A stretch of 64,000 bases of DNA from Pseudoips prasinana (lineage: Eukaryota > Arthropoda > Insecta > Lepidoptera > Nolidae), in NCBI GenBank assembly GCA_951640165.1, contig OX621254.1, positions 21,612,001 to 21,676,000 on the forward strand, in the 5' to 3' direction. Each line of letters starts with the position of its first letter. The first letter of the stretch is position 1. The notes beneath the pieces are model-generated. The model was given only the letters and a program-made list of their open reading frames with translations. It did no database searches and was not told the DNA's origin. This document shows positions 33,566 to 44,606 of the stretch, in pieces. The translations under genes and the position numbers were made by a program.

Positions 33566-33684
33566 ACTTATATTTACTCTAACATAGATTTCTAGCCAGA
33601 TTAATAAGAAAACACGGATAGGTATGTTATGTAAAATATTTAATAAAACTTGATACAAAAACGAACATAGTATTTTTTAATATG

Positions 33685-35440
33685 CTAAATGCATATTTGC
33701 CGTAAAGGCATTGATCTTGCCTTTCTCGGATCTATGATTTCCGGCAATACGCAGTCTTGGTAAAACCGAACCAATTTGGGTAGCATTTTCACCTGCCAAA
33801 AAACGTCGTCTTTCTCTACTCTTACTACTTTCAATGGAAAATCAAGACCTGTCCATACAGCAAATACACATACGTTTTTTTTAGCTATGTGCAACTGCCC
33901 CTGAACCTGGTAGTAGTTCTTGTTCATCTCAACTTGGGATTGGCTGTTCACTTTAAAACATTTCAGTTTTTTAGCTTGCAAAGTAGTATCGCGATCAATC
34001 TCACAAATTTAGTTTGGACGTTTCACTTCTACTAATCCTTCACTGCACAATCCATCTGGTGTCGCGCCTTAATAAAAATATTCATCGTCTATAAAAAGAC
34101 CACATTTCTCTATATTCGTGTTTTCTTGCACACCGAGTTGTGCCAAAGCCTTTGGTTCATTGTCCCTAACATGTTTTATTGAGGTAATGTGGTCCAAGTT
34201 ATATGAATATAAGACCGTTTTCGCAAGGGGAGCAAAATCCTGGTTCGCTCGCCTTTTGCAAATTTTAGCAAAGGAGGATGCAGTGAGTATGCACCTTCTA
34301 AGTTCAAGCCATGAAGCTTTCAGCTTGTAACACTGTAGCTCTCTCAATTTCATCGCGTTTTGAAGCTTGTTGTTTTAAATTGTTTAAAAACAGTTGTTTT
34401 GCTCGCTCATAATCTGCAGTTTCCATATCCGGTCTTTCACAATCCTTTCCATAATGAGCATCTACTGGATTATAATTAATTTTTTTACGAGCACTACCTG
34501 CACGCATCATTACTTCTCGAGTATTTTTAGCATGTCTTCTGGTTTCTAACAATTTTAATGCTTTTCCTGGACTTGCGTTACAAATAGATTTGTAAAAAGT
34601 GTATTGTGGCTTGCCCGTGTTAAAAGAGACCACTGCGGCATAGCATCGTGTAGTGTAGGAATCTTTCAACGAAAAGTTGACCCGTTTGCCACCTACCATT
34701 TTAGCCACAATGCTATTGAATTGTTCTGCGCGATTATTGGTGTAGGCATGCAAAAGGCTTCGGGAATTATAGGCAAGTTGCGATGCGTTCTTTTTAAGCT
34801 TCAAGAATAGCGTTGGTATTAGTGGGAGTAGGTTAGGCTCTTTTTTCTTTCATCTGTGCAGTAATAATTGTCACAATTAGAATGGTCCCCAAAGATGTGC
34901 TGTGGGCTGTTTAAGATGTCTTTTTGGAGATTTTCAATTTTATTAGAATGTGAAGTATTGTCTTGTTGTCTCTGTCTGATAGCAGCACGAACAGCAGTAC
35001 GTAGCCTTTTCAGTCTGTTCATATTTAAAAGTTTACGTTCGTTCAGAGGAATAGCAGTATCTTTCTGAAGTAGAATACTCTTTCCATTATAATTCCGCAA
35101 CAAATGGTTTGTGCATTCAATTTTTTTAATGGGGATATCCGGATATCCCCATTCAAAAAATTGAATATCCGGGATATGGTCTACTCTCCAATATATTTTT
35201 ATAGGTACTAGAATCGCCGTCTGCAATCAGTATGTTGTAAATTAAATTTCTGTCCCTAATAGAATTTTTAAAACCTTCAACTAATATGGCTTGCTCCATG
35301 CTGGTTGACGATCCCAAATGGTTTTTAGTGCATTGGTGGGCTTTCGCTGGTTGACCTTTTTTGTTTGCTCGGGCGCAAATGACACAATATTTATTTCGAA
35401 CCCCAATATGTAGCATGTAACAAAAATATATAATTATTCT
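33685..35440 (-). pseudogene. Mutator-domain plus YqaJ nuclease protein of a DNA transposon
   Basis: Read from 35440 down: NKYCVICARANKKGQPA, CTKNHLGSSTSMEQAILVEG, then IADGDSSTYKNI and KKIECTNHLLRNY (the D and the C-x2-H of the Mutator-like domain), IFGDHSNCDNYYC, then LLHAYTNNRAEQFNSIVAK. After this comes a YqaJ-type nuclease: RRCILTASSFAKICKRR (34300), RDNEPKALAQLG, GATPDGL and VEVKRP (catalytic D and E-x-K, near 34050), NYYQVQGQLHIAKKN (33905). YqaJ enzymes are lambda-exonuclease-like. Breaks: a palindrome at 35115, a frameshift near 34815, stops near 34069 and 34005. It is tail to tail with the IS4EU transposase; some IS4EU/ISL2EU elements carry a YqaJ second gene (recalled), so they may be partners. 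Confidence 0.72.
35115..35166. repeat. Near-perfect 52-base palindrome, no loop
   Basis: Arms 35115-35140 and 35141-35166 pair at 25 of 26 positions around GGGGATATCC|GGATATCCCC. It breaks the Mutator-YqaJ coding frame between GYSI and KKIEC and looks like an inverted micro-duplication of the adjacent coding sequence. Confidence 0.9.
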
Positions 35441-35479
35441 ACAAAAAACTAAAATCTTACATACATACATACTTCATAA

Positions 35480-36260
35480 TAAATAAAACCGTACCTTATG
35501 AAAAAATACACAACGAATCAAAACTATGTGGTCGCAGTATATGAATTACTTCACTATACGAGCGCTCGAAAGTCGGGACGCGGGAAAAAATGGTACAGGT
35601 GCTACCTTGATGGGCGCTCGCGCCGTACTAATCGGTGCCCACCCGTGTATCGTAATTTATTGTAATTTAAACTGATGTTCGAATCGATATTATGACAAAT
35701 TAATTGCCAATATTTAAAAAAAACTGTAGAATTCGATTCTCCAAAGAACATAGTTTATTATGGTATAATTTTATTTTAGTAATTACGCTTTATTTAAACC
35801 AAAAATCACTATGAAATTCCAAAAAAAAACTAAAAATTGGTGTAAAGATTTATTTTTTTTACTAATTAATGGTAACAAAATTCAAGAATCTGTTACATTA
35901 AACGACGAATAAAATATATGTCTCTTGCTGAATGTATTTTTTTTAGCTTAGTTTATGAGTATTATTGCTAGTTACAGGACTTTGAAATTCACTCTACGGC
36001 GATTTTTCATAAAAATGGTTGTGGGAGATGAGTCACTACAGAACAAGGTAAATGTGATACATTAAACGTCAACAAAAACAATTTTTCCAGATGTAACATG
36101 TATTCAATAATTTCTGGGTATTACTTAAGATGGTAATAGAGGAGCCCAAAATATTAGAAATTCGCGCGAAAGCGTGAAATGGCTCTTAAATTATAACATA
36201 ACTTTTCACTAAAAATATCTAAAACAGTATACAATTTAGGAAAAAAACATAGTTTTAATG
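35480..36260. other. A/T-rich spacer, nothing recognised
   Basis: Only short frames. A GC-rich island at 35560-35650 contains ACGAGCGCTCG; I could not match it to any element end. Confidence 0.4.
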
Positions 36261-36265
36261 ATAAA

Positions 36266-36919
36266 GATCATACATACATACATACATACATAGACTCACG
36301 CCTGTTTCCCAGAGGGGTAGGCAGAGACAACGGATTTCCATTTGTCACGATCTTTGCATACTTCTTTTGCCTCGATTACTGTCATTATATTCTTCATACA
36401 TGCTCGCCGGTTTAGGGTACTTCTGACCTGCCCTTTCTTGAGAACATCTCCAATTTGGTCAGAGAATGTTCGACGTGGTCTTCCCCTTCCGGTTGTCCCA
36501 TTCACCCAGGCCAGGTATACTTCTTTTGTCAATCTTCTTTCATTCATCCTTTCTAAATGGCCAAACCATCTCAGCATGCCTTTTTCAATCTTTGTGACTA
36601 CATCCTCTTTCACACCACAACGCTCTCTTACATCAGTATTTCGAATTCTGTCTCTCAAAGTCACACCACACATACTTATCAGAGCTCTCATTTCCACTGC
36701 ATTTATTTTACTTTCATTCTTTTTCTGCCATACCCAACTTTCACTTCCATACATTAAAGTTGGCACTAACACTCCATCGTGCACGGCTAGTCGAGCCTTC
36801 TTTGATACTTGCCGGCTACTCATAAAGGCGTGTAGTGCCCCATTCACTCTGTTCCCCGCATTTACTCTTCTAACTACAATTATTAGACAAGGCCCGCTCA
36901 AAACACTACTGGCTTGCAT
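36266..36919 (-). mobile_element. RTE-type LINE, 5'-truncated, C-terminal end
   Basis: The minus-strand frame 36919-36296 reads [77 protein letters not shown] and [14 protein letters not shown], the ORF2 C terminus common among lepidopteran RTE elements. The 3' tail is (TATG)n at 36266-36292, typical of RTE. The frame is open over about 200 codons, so it is a fairly young insertion. Confidence 0.85.
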
Positions 36920-36959
36920 TTGTTATTATTGTAACTACTGTTACTGTTGATCTTGTAGG

Positions 36960-37280
36960 TCCGCAACCAGGACAAATGTTTCGTGTAATAAGCTAGGTCA
37001 TTTGTTCAGTATCTGTGTGTAATTTATTTATATTTGCATTTAGAAACATAAACAGGTATCTTTATCAGTTAGGTGGTTGCCATAGTACATGCTCTACCTT
37101 GTTTGGGTTCACATGGCATTGGGTTTGTTGTTCCAAAATTCTTTATTTTATTTAATTGGGACAAAAATATTCATTCATTTATTATTATTTATTTTTTAAG
37201 TATTTGATTAAATCTCAGATTACAGTATCTGAAATGGCAATAATAATATTTTAAAATAAAAACACATCATTGTGAGTAAT
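36960..37280 (+). repeat. LINE-3'-UTR-like repeat
   Basis: The block 37068-37130 (AGTTAGGTGGTTGCCATAGT, then GCTCTACC..GTTTGGGTTCACA) is a diverged relative of 14249-14330 (GTTAGGTACCTGGTTTCCAT, then AGCTCTGCCTAGATTGGGAT). No coding capacity. Confidence 0.5.
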
Positions 37281-38159
37281 GGTTTTATTAATCCACTTCT
37301 TCACTAGGCTTATTATAATTTAATAACACTGTATCGAAAAATTGTGCAGGAGGCAATTGACTACCCTTGTGTCATGCCCAACCAAGATACCATATTATGC
37401 TCATGGTGTGGGCACAGCAACCAATCGTTCTTTTTCCAATGATACATGTGCAATAATTTTGAATATTAGCATTCCTTCCACTAAGTGAAGTGTCGACTAG
37501 GATGTAAACGAAATACATCCAACTACTAATCAACTTATAATTAACTTAAATACAATAACATCCAGGTTGAGCCAGGTTGAGCCTACTAATCAACTTATAA
37601 TTAACTTAAATACAATAACTTCCAGGTTGAGCCTGATGTCAACAGCTCTTGCTGTAGGTTACCGTCCACCTCTTTACACACTTCTATGATATATAAGCCA
37701 GTTTCTCTCACATGCTCCCCATGGTAAGAACGGGCCTGTTCGATTTGGTATGTGCTTCTGTGTTAGTTCAGGAAACTCGCCAACATTATTTGTATCTACA
37801 TCAATTGCTTGGAATTATAATTTTAAGTGTTACTGTGTTCCTTTCATGTCTGCGACATCCTTCCACAAAACATCTACTTTCAGTTGCCACAGCTCTAAAA
37901 TAGTCAGGTAAAACAATAAGAGTTCGAACAGTTGGTGCCCTTGGTGCAGAATTAGTTTCTAGCCTTGTTGAAGGTTCTTCTACATGAGGAATGTCCTCAT
38001 TATCTGGCTCATCAACAGCTGATGAACATGCACGAGATGTTGACAGCCCTGTACTTAAATGCTGAGATGCTCTATTTGCTTGCACCCAACAAGAATGATA
38101 GACAGCACTTGAAGCACCCACCTGAAAATAATTAATCTACAGTAACTAGTGGCACCAGA

Positions 38160-38990
38160 TATGTGATGTGTTATTGCCCAATTTGAAAGATTGATCTAAA
38201 GAAATCTTGTGAATGAGTAATCCTGATGTAGAAGCTTGATAATTATCAAACCATCTTTCTTATTCACTTAAATGATTATACATACCAACAAAAAAATATT
38301 ATCAAAACAAAGCTAAAGTATTGTTATACTAACATAGACACAAGATTATGTCCCTGAAGACACAGGTGTAACATTACACCCACATCTTGCCATCTATGTT
38401 GAAGTTCTACATAATAAGGGTGAGCCTATTGCCACTTACCAGGCACATTTCTAGATTCTCCTGCTACTGAGATTATGAATGGACAAATCCAATAAAACTA
38501 TGGCCTAAACAATAGACCATGATGGCAGTCAAAACTACAGTATGTTATTAAAAACCATAAATAAGATTAATATACTAACCGTGTGTGGTAGGATCCATTC
38601 TTTTATAACTTTGTGTATTCTGCATTCTTACACTGTATCAGTCCTAAGTTGGTGGCAACAATCTCATCTCAGAAGCAAATGTTCACAATGAATACACACT
38701 CGTTTGTGTCATGTGTATGTCTGTTCACTCTTTTGTGGTATATTTCTATCACGAGATACAGCATTGGCATTATTCCAGCAGGCTTGGCAGATAAAGCCAT
38801 TTTCATTAACCTGAAGAAGCAAACATTTATTATTTGACTATAACTATTATCTAAGAGGTACAATTGGTTAAATATAAGTAGCTTTATTCTGATTCCACTG
38901 CAGGGACACCATCCTCCTCACTAAGAGATGGAATTGATAGGTTGTAATTAACAGGTTCTTTCTGTATTAGTGTAGTGCAGGAAAGGTTGT
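38160..38990. other. Introns or spacer within the second IS4EU copy
   Basis: No convincing frame. Position between the N-terminal exons suggests intron sequence of the IS4EU copy. Confidence 0.35.
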
Positions 38991-39163
38991 AATTGGCAGG
39001 TTCTGTCTGTATTAGTGATGTCATATATCTTCAAATATGAATATGCATATTTTGGTTTCATATTTAAAATACAACCATCAACACGCAACTGAACATAGGC
39101 GATTACACTGTTTACATAAATACCGGATACTAACCGTTTCGAGGCGCGAGCCATTCCTGTACA

Positions 39164-39171
39164 ATTGAAAA
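39164..39171. repeat. Left 8-bp hAT target duplication (ATTGAAAA)
   Basis: Matches ATTGAAAG at 45678-45685 in 7 of 8 positions; removing the hAT and one copy restores the IS4EU frame ILSIVQEW. Confidence 0.8.
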
Positions 39172-40140
39172 TAGTAGTGGGCGATATAAATCGATACTAA
39201 AAAAATATCGATACATTACGCGATAATATCGCTTCCATCCGATATTATCGAAACGCCTAGTATCGAATTGAATATCGATATATTTAAGAAGAAGAAGAAG
39301 AAGAAAATCCATTTATTCAGTAAACTGACACAGATAATAATAACAATGTATATAAATGTACACAAACAGAAGTCCTTAGTTCTTATCTGTGTGAGTCCGA
39401 ATTGGTCCCATCTCAGCACTAGCTGCAACATTAACAGTTGCAGCGGTTTTATGATGGAACCACGTAAAATAACTCACGAACAATTAGTGTACAGCTCGCA
39501 GTTAGAATTTTACAGTACCTGGACACCAAAATATAACTTATAGCTAATTTAAACAATAAATGTATGGAAAAAAGAACTTAAAAAATAAATATTAATAAAT
39601 TAACACCAATTTGGAGATGCATAACACAGACAGTATATAAAATAATTGTTATAATGTCGACATTCTTGTCATAACTTGTCCATATCAATACATAAGTGCA
39701 CCAAGAAAAATGACTCTACTATAACACAATCAATATACATACATTACATTTATTTAATCCATGTTTTTTAGCTGAGTCGGTCAATTATATGCTCTTGGGT
39801 TGACTGTCAGACAGATGTGAAGAAAAAAGGGACGCGGAAATTGAATTACTTGAAAAATCTATTATGAACAGTAAATTATTATGCTTCTTAATACTAAGTT
39901 TATAGCGTAAATATGTTTGATGTATGGGTAAAAGTGGTACTTAATTGTGAATTTTCGATATAAAAGTGAAATATGTATGAAAACAATATTGATCGAGTAA
40001 TGGTGATGCTACTGTGACGGAGTTCTTCACTGCATGAGCGTCTGGGCATTGTTGTGTTGAGCTCATTAATAGTGTGTCTTACGATACTCCTTCCTACAAA
40101 AGTGTGCAAAGAGATGGGTAAGTTCAGCCTTGAAAAAGTA

Positions 40141-41950
40141 TTAAATAGTATTTGAACTGAGTTTTTGTCGCGTCAACAATTCTTTTTTATAATTGGCATT
40201 AAATGTATATACTGTTCGCAGGCACTTCAACGGAGGAGGTATATTGCACCAGACCTTTGCGGCGGCATATTTAAAAGATCCACGAAAAGCTGCAGTCCTA
40301 TGTCTCGGAATTAGGATCAGGTGAGCTGAAGACCTGGTTCTATAACTATTGACATCAGTTGACCAAGTTAATTTCTTGTACAGATACTCAGGCCTTTTGT
40401 TGGCAATCACACCAAATACAAGAGTTGCCAAGTGAAGTAGTCTACGAGCTGACATTTTTAATATGTTGCCACTATTTATGTGCGATGTTACATGTGTTCG
40501 TGGTGGTATATTAAAACAGAAACGGGCACAGGCATTTTGTATCCGCTGGACTAGCCGTTGTGTTCTAGCCAGTAGACAGGCTCCATACACAGTGTCTGCA
40601 TAATTTAGGCGAGAGAGGATTAGTGACTCACATAGTAATATGCGTATATCGGTGTTTATGTAAGGTCTTATTCGATACAATAGTTTGAGGCGATAAAAGC
40701 AATTTTGAACTGCACCTGCTACGTGCTTTTCAAACTGTAATAGTGGATCGAAAATAACACCCAGGTTGCGAGCCTCATATACCTGCTCTATAGAGTCTCC
40801 ATCAATTTTAATGGTAGGGTGATACTGCTCCATTTGACTTATGGTGTTTTTTGACCCCATAACCATGAACTTTGATTTTGATGGGTTTAGGACTAGTGAA
40901 TTTTCACATGCCCATTTAGATACTTTACTTAAATCATAATTTATTTTTGTTACAGAGTCAAGACAGTCTGTGGGATGACATGAGAGATACAGTTGCAGAT
41001 CATCTGCATATTGATGGAATTTGCAATAAGTTATGGAATGGACAATGTCTGCACTGTAAATCAAGAACAGCAGAGGCCCAAGTATTGAGCCTTGTGGCAC
41101 TCCCCTGTTTACTTGACGAAGCGAGGATGAAGCTTCATGACTATTTTTGTCACCACTAATCCGTACTAATTGGTATCTTTTTGTAAGGTAACTATGAAAC
41201 CACTTAACTGTCTCCACATTGCAACCATAGTATGTCAGTTTGGACAATAGAAGGGAAATATTTATACAGTCGAATGCACGAGAGAAGTCTAGTAAAGTTA
41301 ATATTGTTCCCATGCCCTGGTCCCTGGCCTGTAGTATATTATCCACTACATCAATTAAAGCTGTAGTAGTGCTGTGGCCTTTACGGAAGCCTGATTGCCT
41401 TGAAGGTAAAATACCAAATTGTTCTACATATTTGCTTAATTGGTCACATACCACCCTCTCCAAAATTTTGGATATACATGGCAATAAGCTAATTGGGCGA
41501 AGATCCTTAATATCATTGGGACTATCTTTTTTAGGTATTGGTCTTACAATAGCAGTCTTCCATATGTCGGGGAAAGTTGATGTTGACACTGACCTGTTTA
41601 TGATTCTCGTGAGGGTTGTCAGTGTTTGTGGCAGTGTCAGTGTTAACATGTCTAGTGATATGTCATCTATTCCCATGGCATTAGACCTAAGGTTATGGAT
41701 AATCTTTGATACCTGCTCCTCATTGACTAACTGAATTTGAAAACTACCACAACCAAACCTGTCGAATTCAAACTGTGTAAGATGGGATATAGTTACTTCA
41801 TCACTACTAGGTATATTTAAAAAGTGAATGTTTAAAAGTTCAGGATTGTTGCAGTGCTGTGGTAAGTCATGGCTTTGGGTTTTGTGCTTTGTTAAATTTT
41901 TCTTAATGGACTTCCATAATATTTTAGGTAGTTTAATTTTGCTGTTAATA
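40141..41950 (-). pseudogene. LINE reverse transcriptase (continues the endonuclease across the mariner)
   Basis: The open frame runs from INSKIKLPKILWKSIKK at the mariner border through MGIDDISLDML, DLRPISLLPCISKILERV, SGFRKGHSTTTALIDVV, TLLDFSRAFDCINISLLL, RGVPQGSILGPLLFLIYSAD and the catalytic YADDLQLYLS, then a C-terminal tail with KLLYRIRPYINTDIRILL. No stop or frameshift over about 600 codons; only the mariner separates it from its endonuclease. Confidence 0.88.
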
Positions 41951-43244
41951 ATAGGTCTTTACCTATGAAATTGCCGTTTCCGTTTTGTATGAAAAAATTT
42001 AAACGAATTTTTTTCATGAATTTTTTTATTTGTATTAATCGAAGTAATCACCCATGCAATCAATGCATCTTTGCCATCGCAGTGGCAGTTTATTGATGCC
42101 CTTCTTAAAGAAATCAGCTGGACGGGAGGCAACAAATTCTTCAAAGGCATTTTGTACTGCCTCTCGGGTATTGAATTTTTTTCCCGCCAAGAAGTTATCC
42201 AAATTCTGGAAAAAGTAGTAGTCTGTAGGCGCAAGGTCTGGTGAGTAGGGCGGATGACGGAGAGCTTCCAACCCCAGTTCTTGCAACTTGGAGACCGTCT
42301 GCTGTGCAGTATGAGGTCGCGCGTTGTCGTGCAGGAGCAGCGGAGACGAGCGATTGACCAATGCTGGTTGGAGATGCGCCAGCTTCTCCATCATTGTGCT
42401 CAGTTCTTCACAGTACACATCTGCAGTAATGCTCACCCCGTTTGGTAAGAAGCTGTGATGAATCACACCGGCGCTAGACCACCAAACAGTGACCATCACT
42501 TTTCTAGGGGTAAGTTTTCGTTTAGGGCATTGTTTAGGTGCTGAACCAGGATCCAACCAACTTGCTGAGCGCTTGCGGTTATCAAACAGAATCCATTTTT
42601 CATCGCAGGTAACAATGCGGTTCAAAATTCCTTCATTTGTGTGTCTGTTGAGCAGTGCAAGGCACGTCTCGACGCGTACTTCGCGCTGGCGATCATTGAG
42701 TTCGTGGGGCACCCATTTGTCAAGCTTTTTTACCTTGCCAATTTGACGCAAATGGACCAATATAGTTTTGACGCTAACGTCGAAAGCTGCTGCTAATTCA
42801 GCCGTAGATTGTGTATCATCAGCTTCCACAACCGCCTTTAATTCGTCATTGTCGACCAAAGTCTTCGGACGACCGCGAGGTTCATTTTTCAGGTCGAAAT
42901 TTCCAGAACGGAAGCGAGCAAACCAATAACAGGTGGTGCGTTGGTTTGTAGTGTTAGCTCCGTAAACGTCGTTGATGTTGCGTGCCGCTTGTGCCGCGTT
43001 GCTGCCACGACGGTACTCATATTCCATAATTACTCGAATTTTTAACGTATCCATGATGACGAAAAAGATTGAAATGCGATGAAAATGTAACACTAATCAA
43101 TAAAGAAATGACTACTTTTGGAAAAAAGAATCCATGTTTTTAAAATAAAATTAATTTGAAATTAGAATTCTTAGCCAAACAAAAATTATTTTGATTTGAA
43201 ATGGCCAGTACTGCAGAACGGCAATTTCATAGGTAAAGACCTAA
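41951..43244 (-). mobile_element. mariner transposon, copy 1 (1294 bases)
   Basis: Ends ATAGGTCTTTACC (left) and GGTAAAGACCTAA (right) are inverted repeats that continue through CTATGAAATTGCCGTT, flanked by TA. It interrupts the LINE between endonuclease and RT; removing it plus one TA restores the frame (THINS). It differs in length from copy 2 (47253-48540) by one 6-base duplication (TTTCCG) near the left end. Confidence 0.93.
42035..43054 (-). CDS. mariner transposase, copy 1 (intact)
   Basis: Start chosen at MDTLKIRVIMEY (339 residues); an ATG at 43093 would add 13. The N-terminal helix-turn-helix region has RRGSNAAQAARNINDVYG and a second HTH near ELAAAFDVSVKTILVHLRQ. The linker motif WVPHEL is present. 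Catalytic triad: CDEKWILFDN (D1), LLHDNARPHTA (D2) and APTDYYFF (D3) with 34 residues between D2 and D3, the DD34D mark of mariner; YSPDLAPTDY is complete. It would bind the inverted repeats and cut and paste at TA in the nucleus. No stops or shifts; differs from copy 2 at one residue (K versus N in IGKVKKL). Confidence 0.95.
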   Translation of the reverse strand: MDTLKIRVIMEYEYRRGSNAAQAARNINDVYGANTTNQRTTCYWFARFRSGNFDLKNEPRGRPKTLVDNDELKAVVEADDTQSTAELAAAFDVSVKTILVHLRQIGKVKKLDKWVPHELNDRQREVRVETCLALLNRHTNEGILNRIVTCDEKWILFDNRKRSASWLDPGSAPKQCPKRKLTPRKVMVTVWWSSAGVIHHSFLPNGVSITADVYCEELSTMMEKLAHLQPALVNRSSPLLLHDNARPHTAQQTVSKLQELGLEALRHPPYSPDLAPTDYYFFQNLDNFLAGKKFNTREAVQNAFEEFVASRPADFFKKGINKLPLRWQRCIDCMGDYFD

Positions 43245-43246
43245 TA

Positions 43247-44298
43247 TGAGTCTTAAAGTAAGCAGTTTTTTCTCTGTCTATGGCTGCCCTTACTTCATAT
43301 TTAAGTTTCTTATAGAATTCTAAATGAATGTCTGATTTGGTCCGCCTAGACTTAGTGTGCTGTTTGTCCCTTATTTGCATCATATCTTTAATAGTGGTGG
43401 TGATCCAGGGATAAGATACTTCTTTAATCAAAATTCTTTTAACTGGAGCATGTAGATCAAATAAAGTTGTAATGTAGTTGTTTAGAGTCTCAACCATGCA
43501 ATTGACATCTCCTAGCTTACCTATGTAGTCCCAGTCTATACACCCTAAGTCATACTGGAATAAGTCTTGCAGTATGTCATTTAATGGCCGATATCTTACC
43601 CAGAAAGGGGCAGGTTTATAAACCTTAAAGTTAAGTTCAGTTGTGGCTATAGCATGATGTCCAAGGTCAGGTATGTGGTTTACTGATACTCCACGGACAG
43701 AGGCATCTGTACAAATCAAGTCAATCAAGGTCGCACTGTGATCAGTAAAATGAGTTGGTTCCGTAATTATATTAATGAGATTGGTGCTGTGTAGAAAACA
43801 GTTGAGTAGCTTCACTTTGTTATCAGAGGTATCAAGTAAATTAATGTTAAAGTCTCCCAGTAATACTATTTTATCAACATTCCGGAAGGAAGTAACAGAA
43901 TCAGTAATGGCGTCAAGAAATACGCTGACATCGAGCCAGGGCGGCCTGTACGCGGTGCCGACGACCACCGATTGTGTGTTCACGCTCAGCCGGAGCCACA
44001 TCTGCTCTACAGTTGGTACAGACGGGTGCGGCAACGCGCGGACTCGCAGGCCCTGACGCACGTAAAACCCAACGCCGCCACCTCGCGACCTTCCCGAGAC
44101 AGCTGTACGTGGCATGTGTTGGAGTCTATAGTTAGGAAGGAATGGTGCCCTACCTTCCTCTCCCGCTTTGATCCAGGTTTCGTTTATTGCCATTAAGTCC
44201 ACATCCAGATTCTCCATGGCTACTATAAATTCCTCATGCCGTGTTCCGAGAGATCCCGCGTTAAAAAGTCCAACTTTTAATTGTTTTTGTTTAACCAT
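43247..44298 (-). pseudogene. LINE ORF2 endonuclease
   Basis: An open frame: KVGLFNAGSLGTRHEEF, DLMAINETWIK (catalytic E), VVVGTAYRPPWLDVSVF, IVLLGDFNINLLD (D-x-N), LIDLICTDAS and DLGHHAIATTEL. The linker SYPWITTTIKDMMQIRDKQH follows, ending at FKTHI where the mariner is inserted. The residues at the annotated end of the raw frame are mariner-derived. Confidence 0.85.
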
Positions 44299-44606
44299 TT
44301 GTGTATAATAAGTTATGTATGTATTGAGTGATAACCAATAATGTGAACTGTATGTAGAATAAGCTATAACCTATGTCTATATATTTAGACAATTTACACA
44401 ATGTAGTCAAGAAAATATCTATATAAATAATATAATGATATTGTAAATATTTATATAAGTTAAACCCTATGTTTATTAATTTAGAAAATTGACAATAAGC
44501 AGTTAAAAGAATAATGTTTAAATGAATAATATAATGTAATTGTAAATATTTATATGAGCCACTCTTAACTAAATTGTGCAAATATGATATATTCAATAGG
44601 TGAAAT

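Larger units (their letters stand above)
39286..44606 (-). mobile_element. Jockey/CR1-superfamily LINE inside the hAT, carrying a mariner
   Basis: On the minus strand: a 5' region without ORF1 (44606-44299), endonuclease (44298-43247), mariner insert (41951-43244), RT (41950-40141) and a long 3' UTR ending with AATAAA and (CTT)n at 39286-39310. EN and RT frames are otherwise open, so it was probably young when the mariner arrived. ORF1 is missing, pointing to 5' truncation. Borders are approximate to a few tens of bases. Confidence 0.75.

Noticed and set aside
23360..35660. Terminal inverted repeats enclosing both the IS4EU and the YqaJ gene
   Set aside because: I compared the GC-rich ends near 23400 and 35600 on both strands and saw no convincing match, so I do not claim element borders.
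36342..36950. Plus-strand frame of 202 codons
   Set aside because: Antisense of the RTE ORF2 C terminus.
37712..37903. Plus-strand 63-codon frame as a small gene
   Set aside because: The minus strand at this place encodes the IS4EU C-terminal block (TYQIEQARSYHGEHV), so the plus frame is a shadow.
42254..42746. Plus-strand frames over mariner copy 1 and minus-strand frames over copy 2
   Set aside because: They are antisense shadows of the transposase, identical in both copies.
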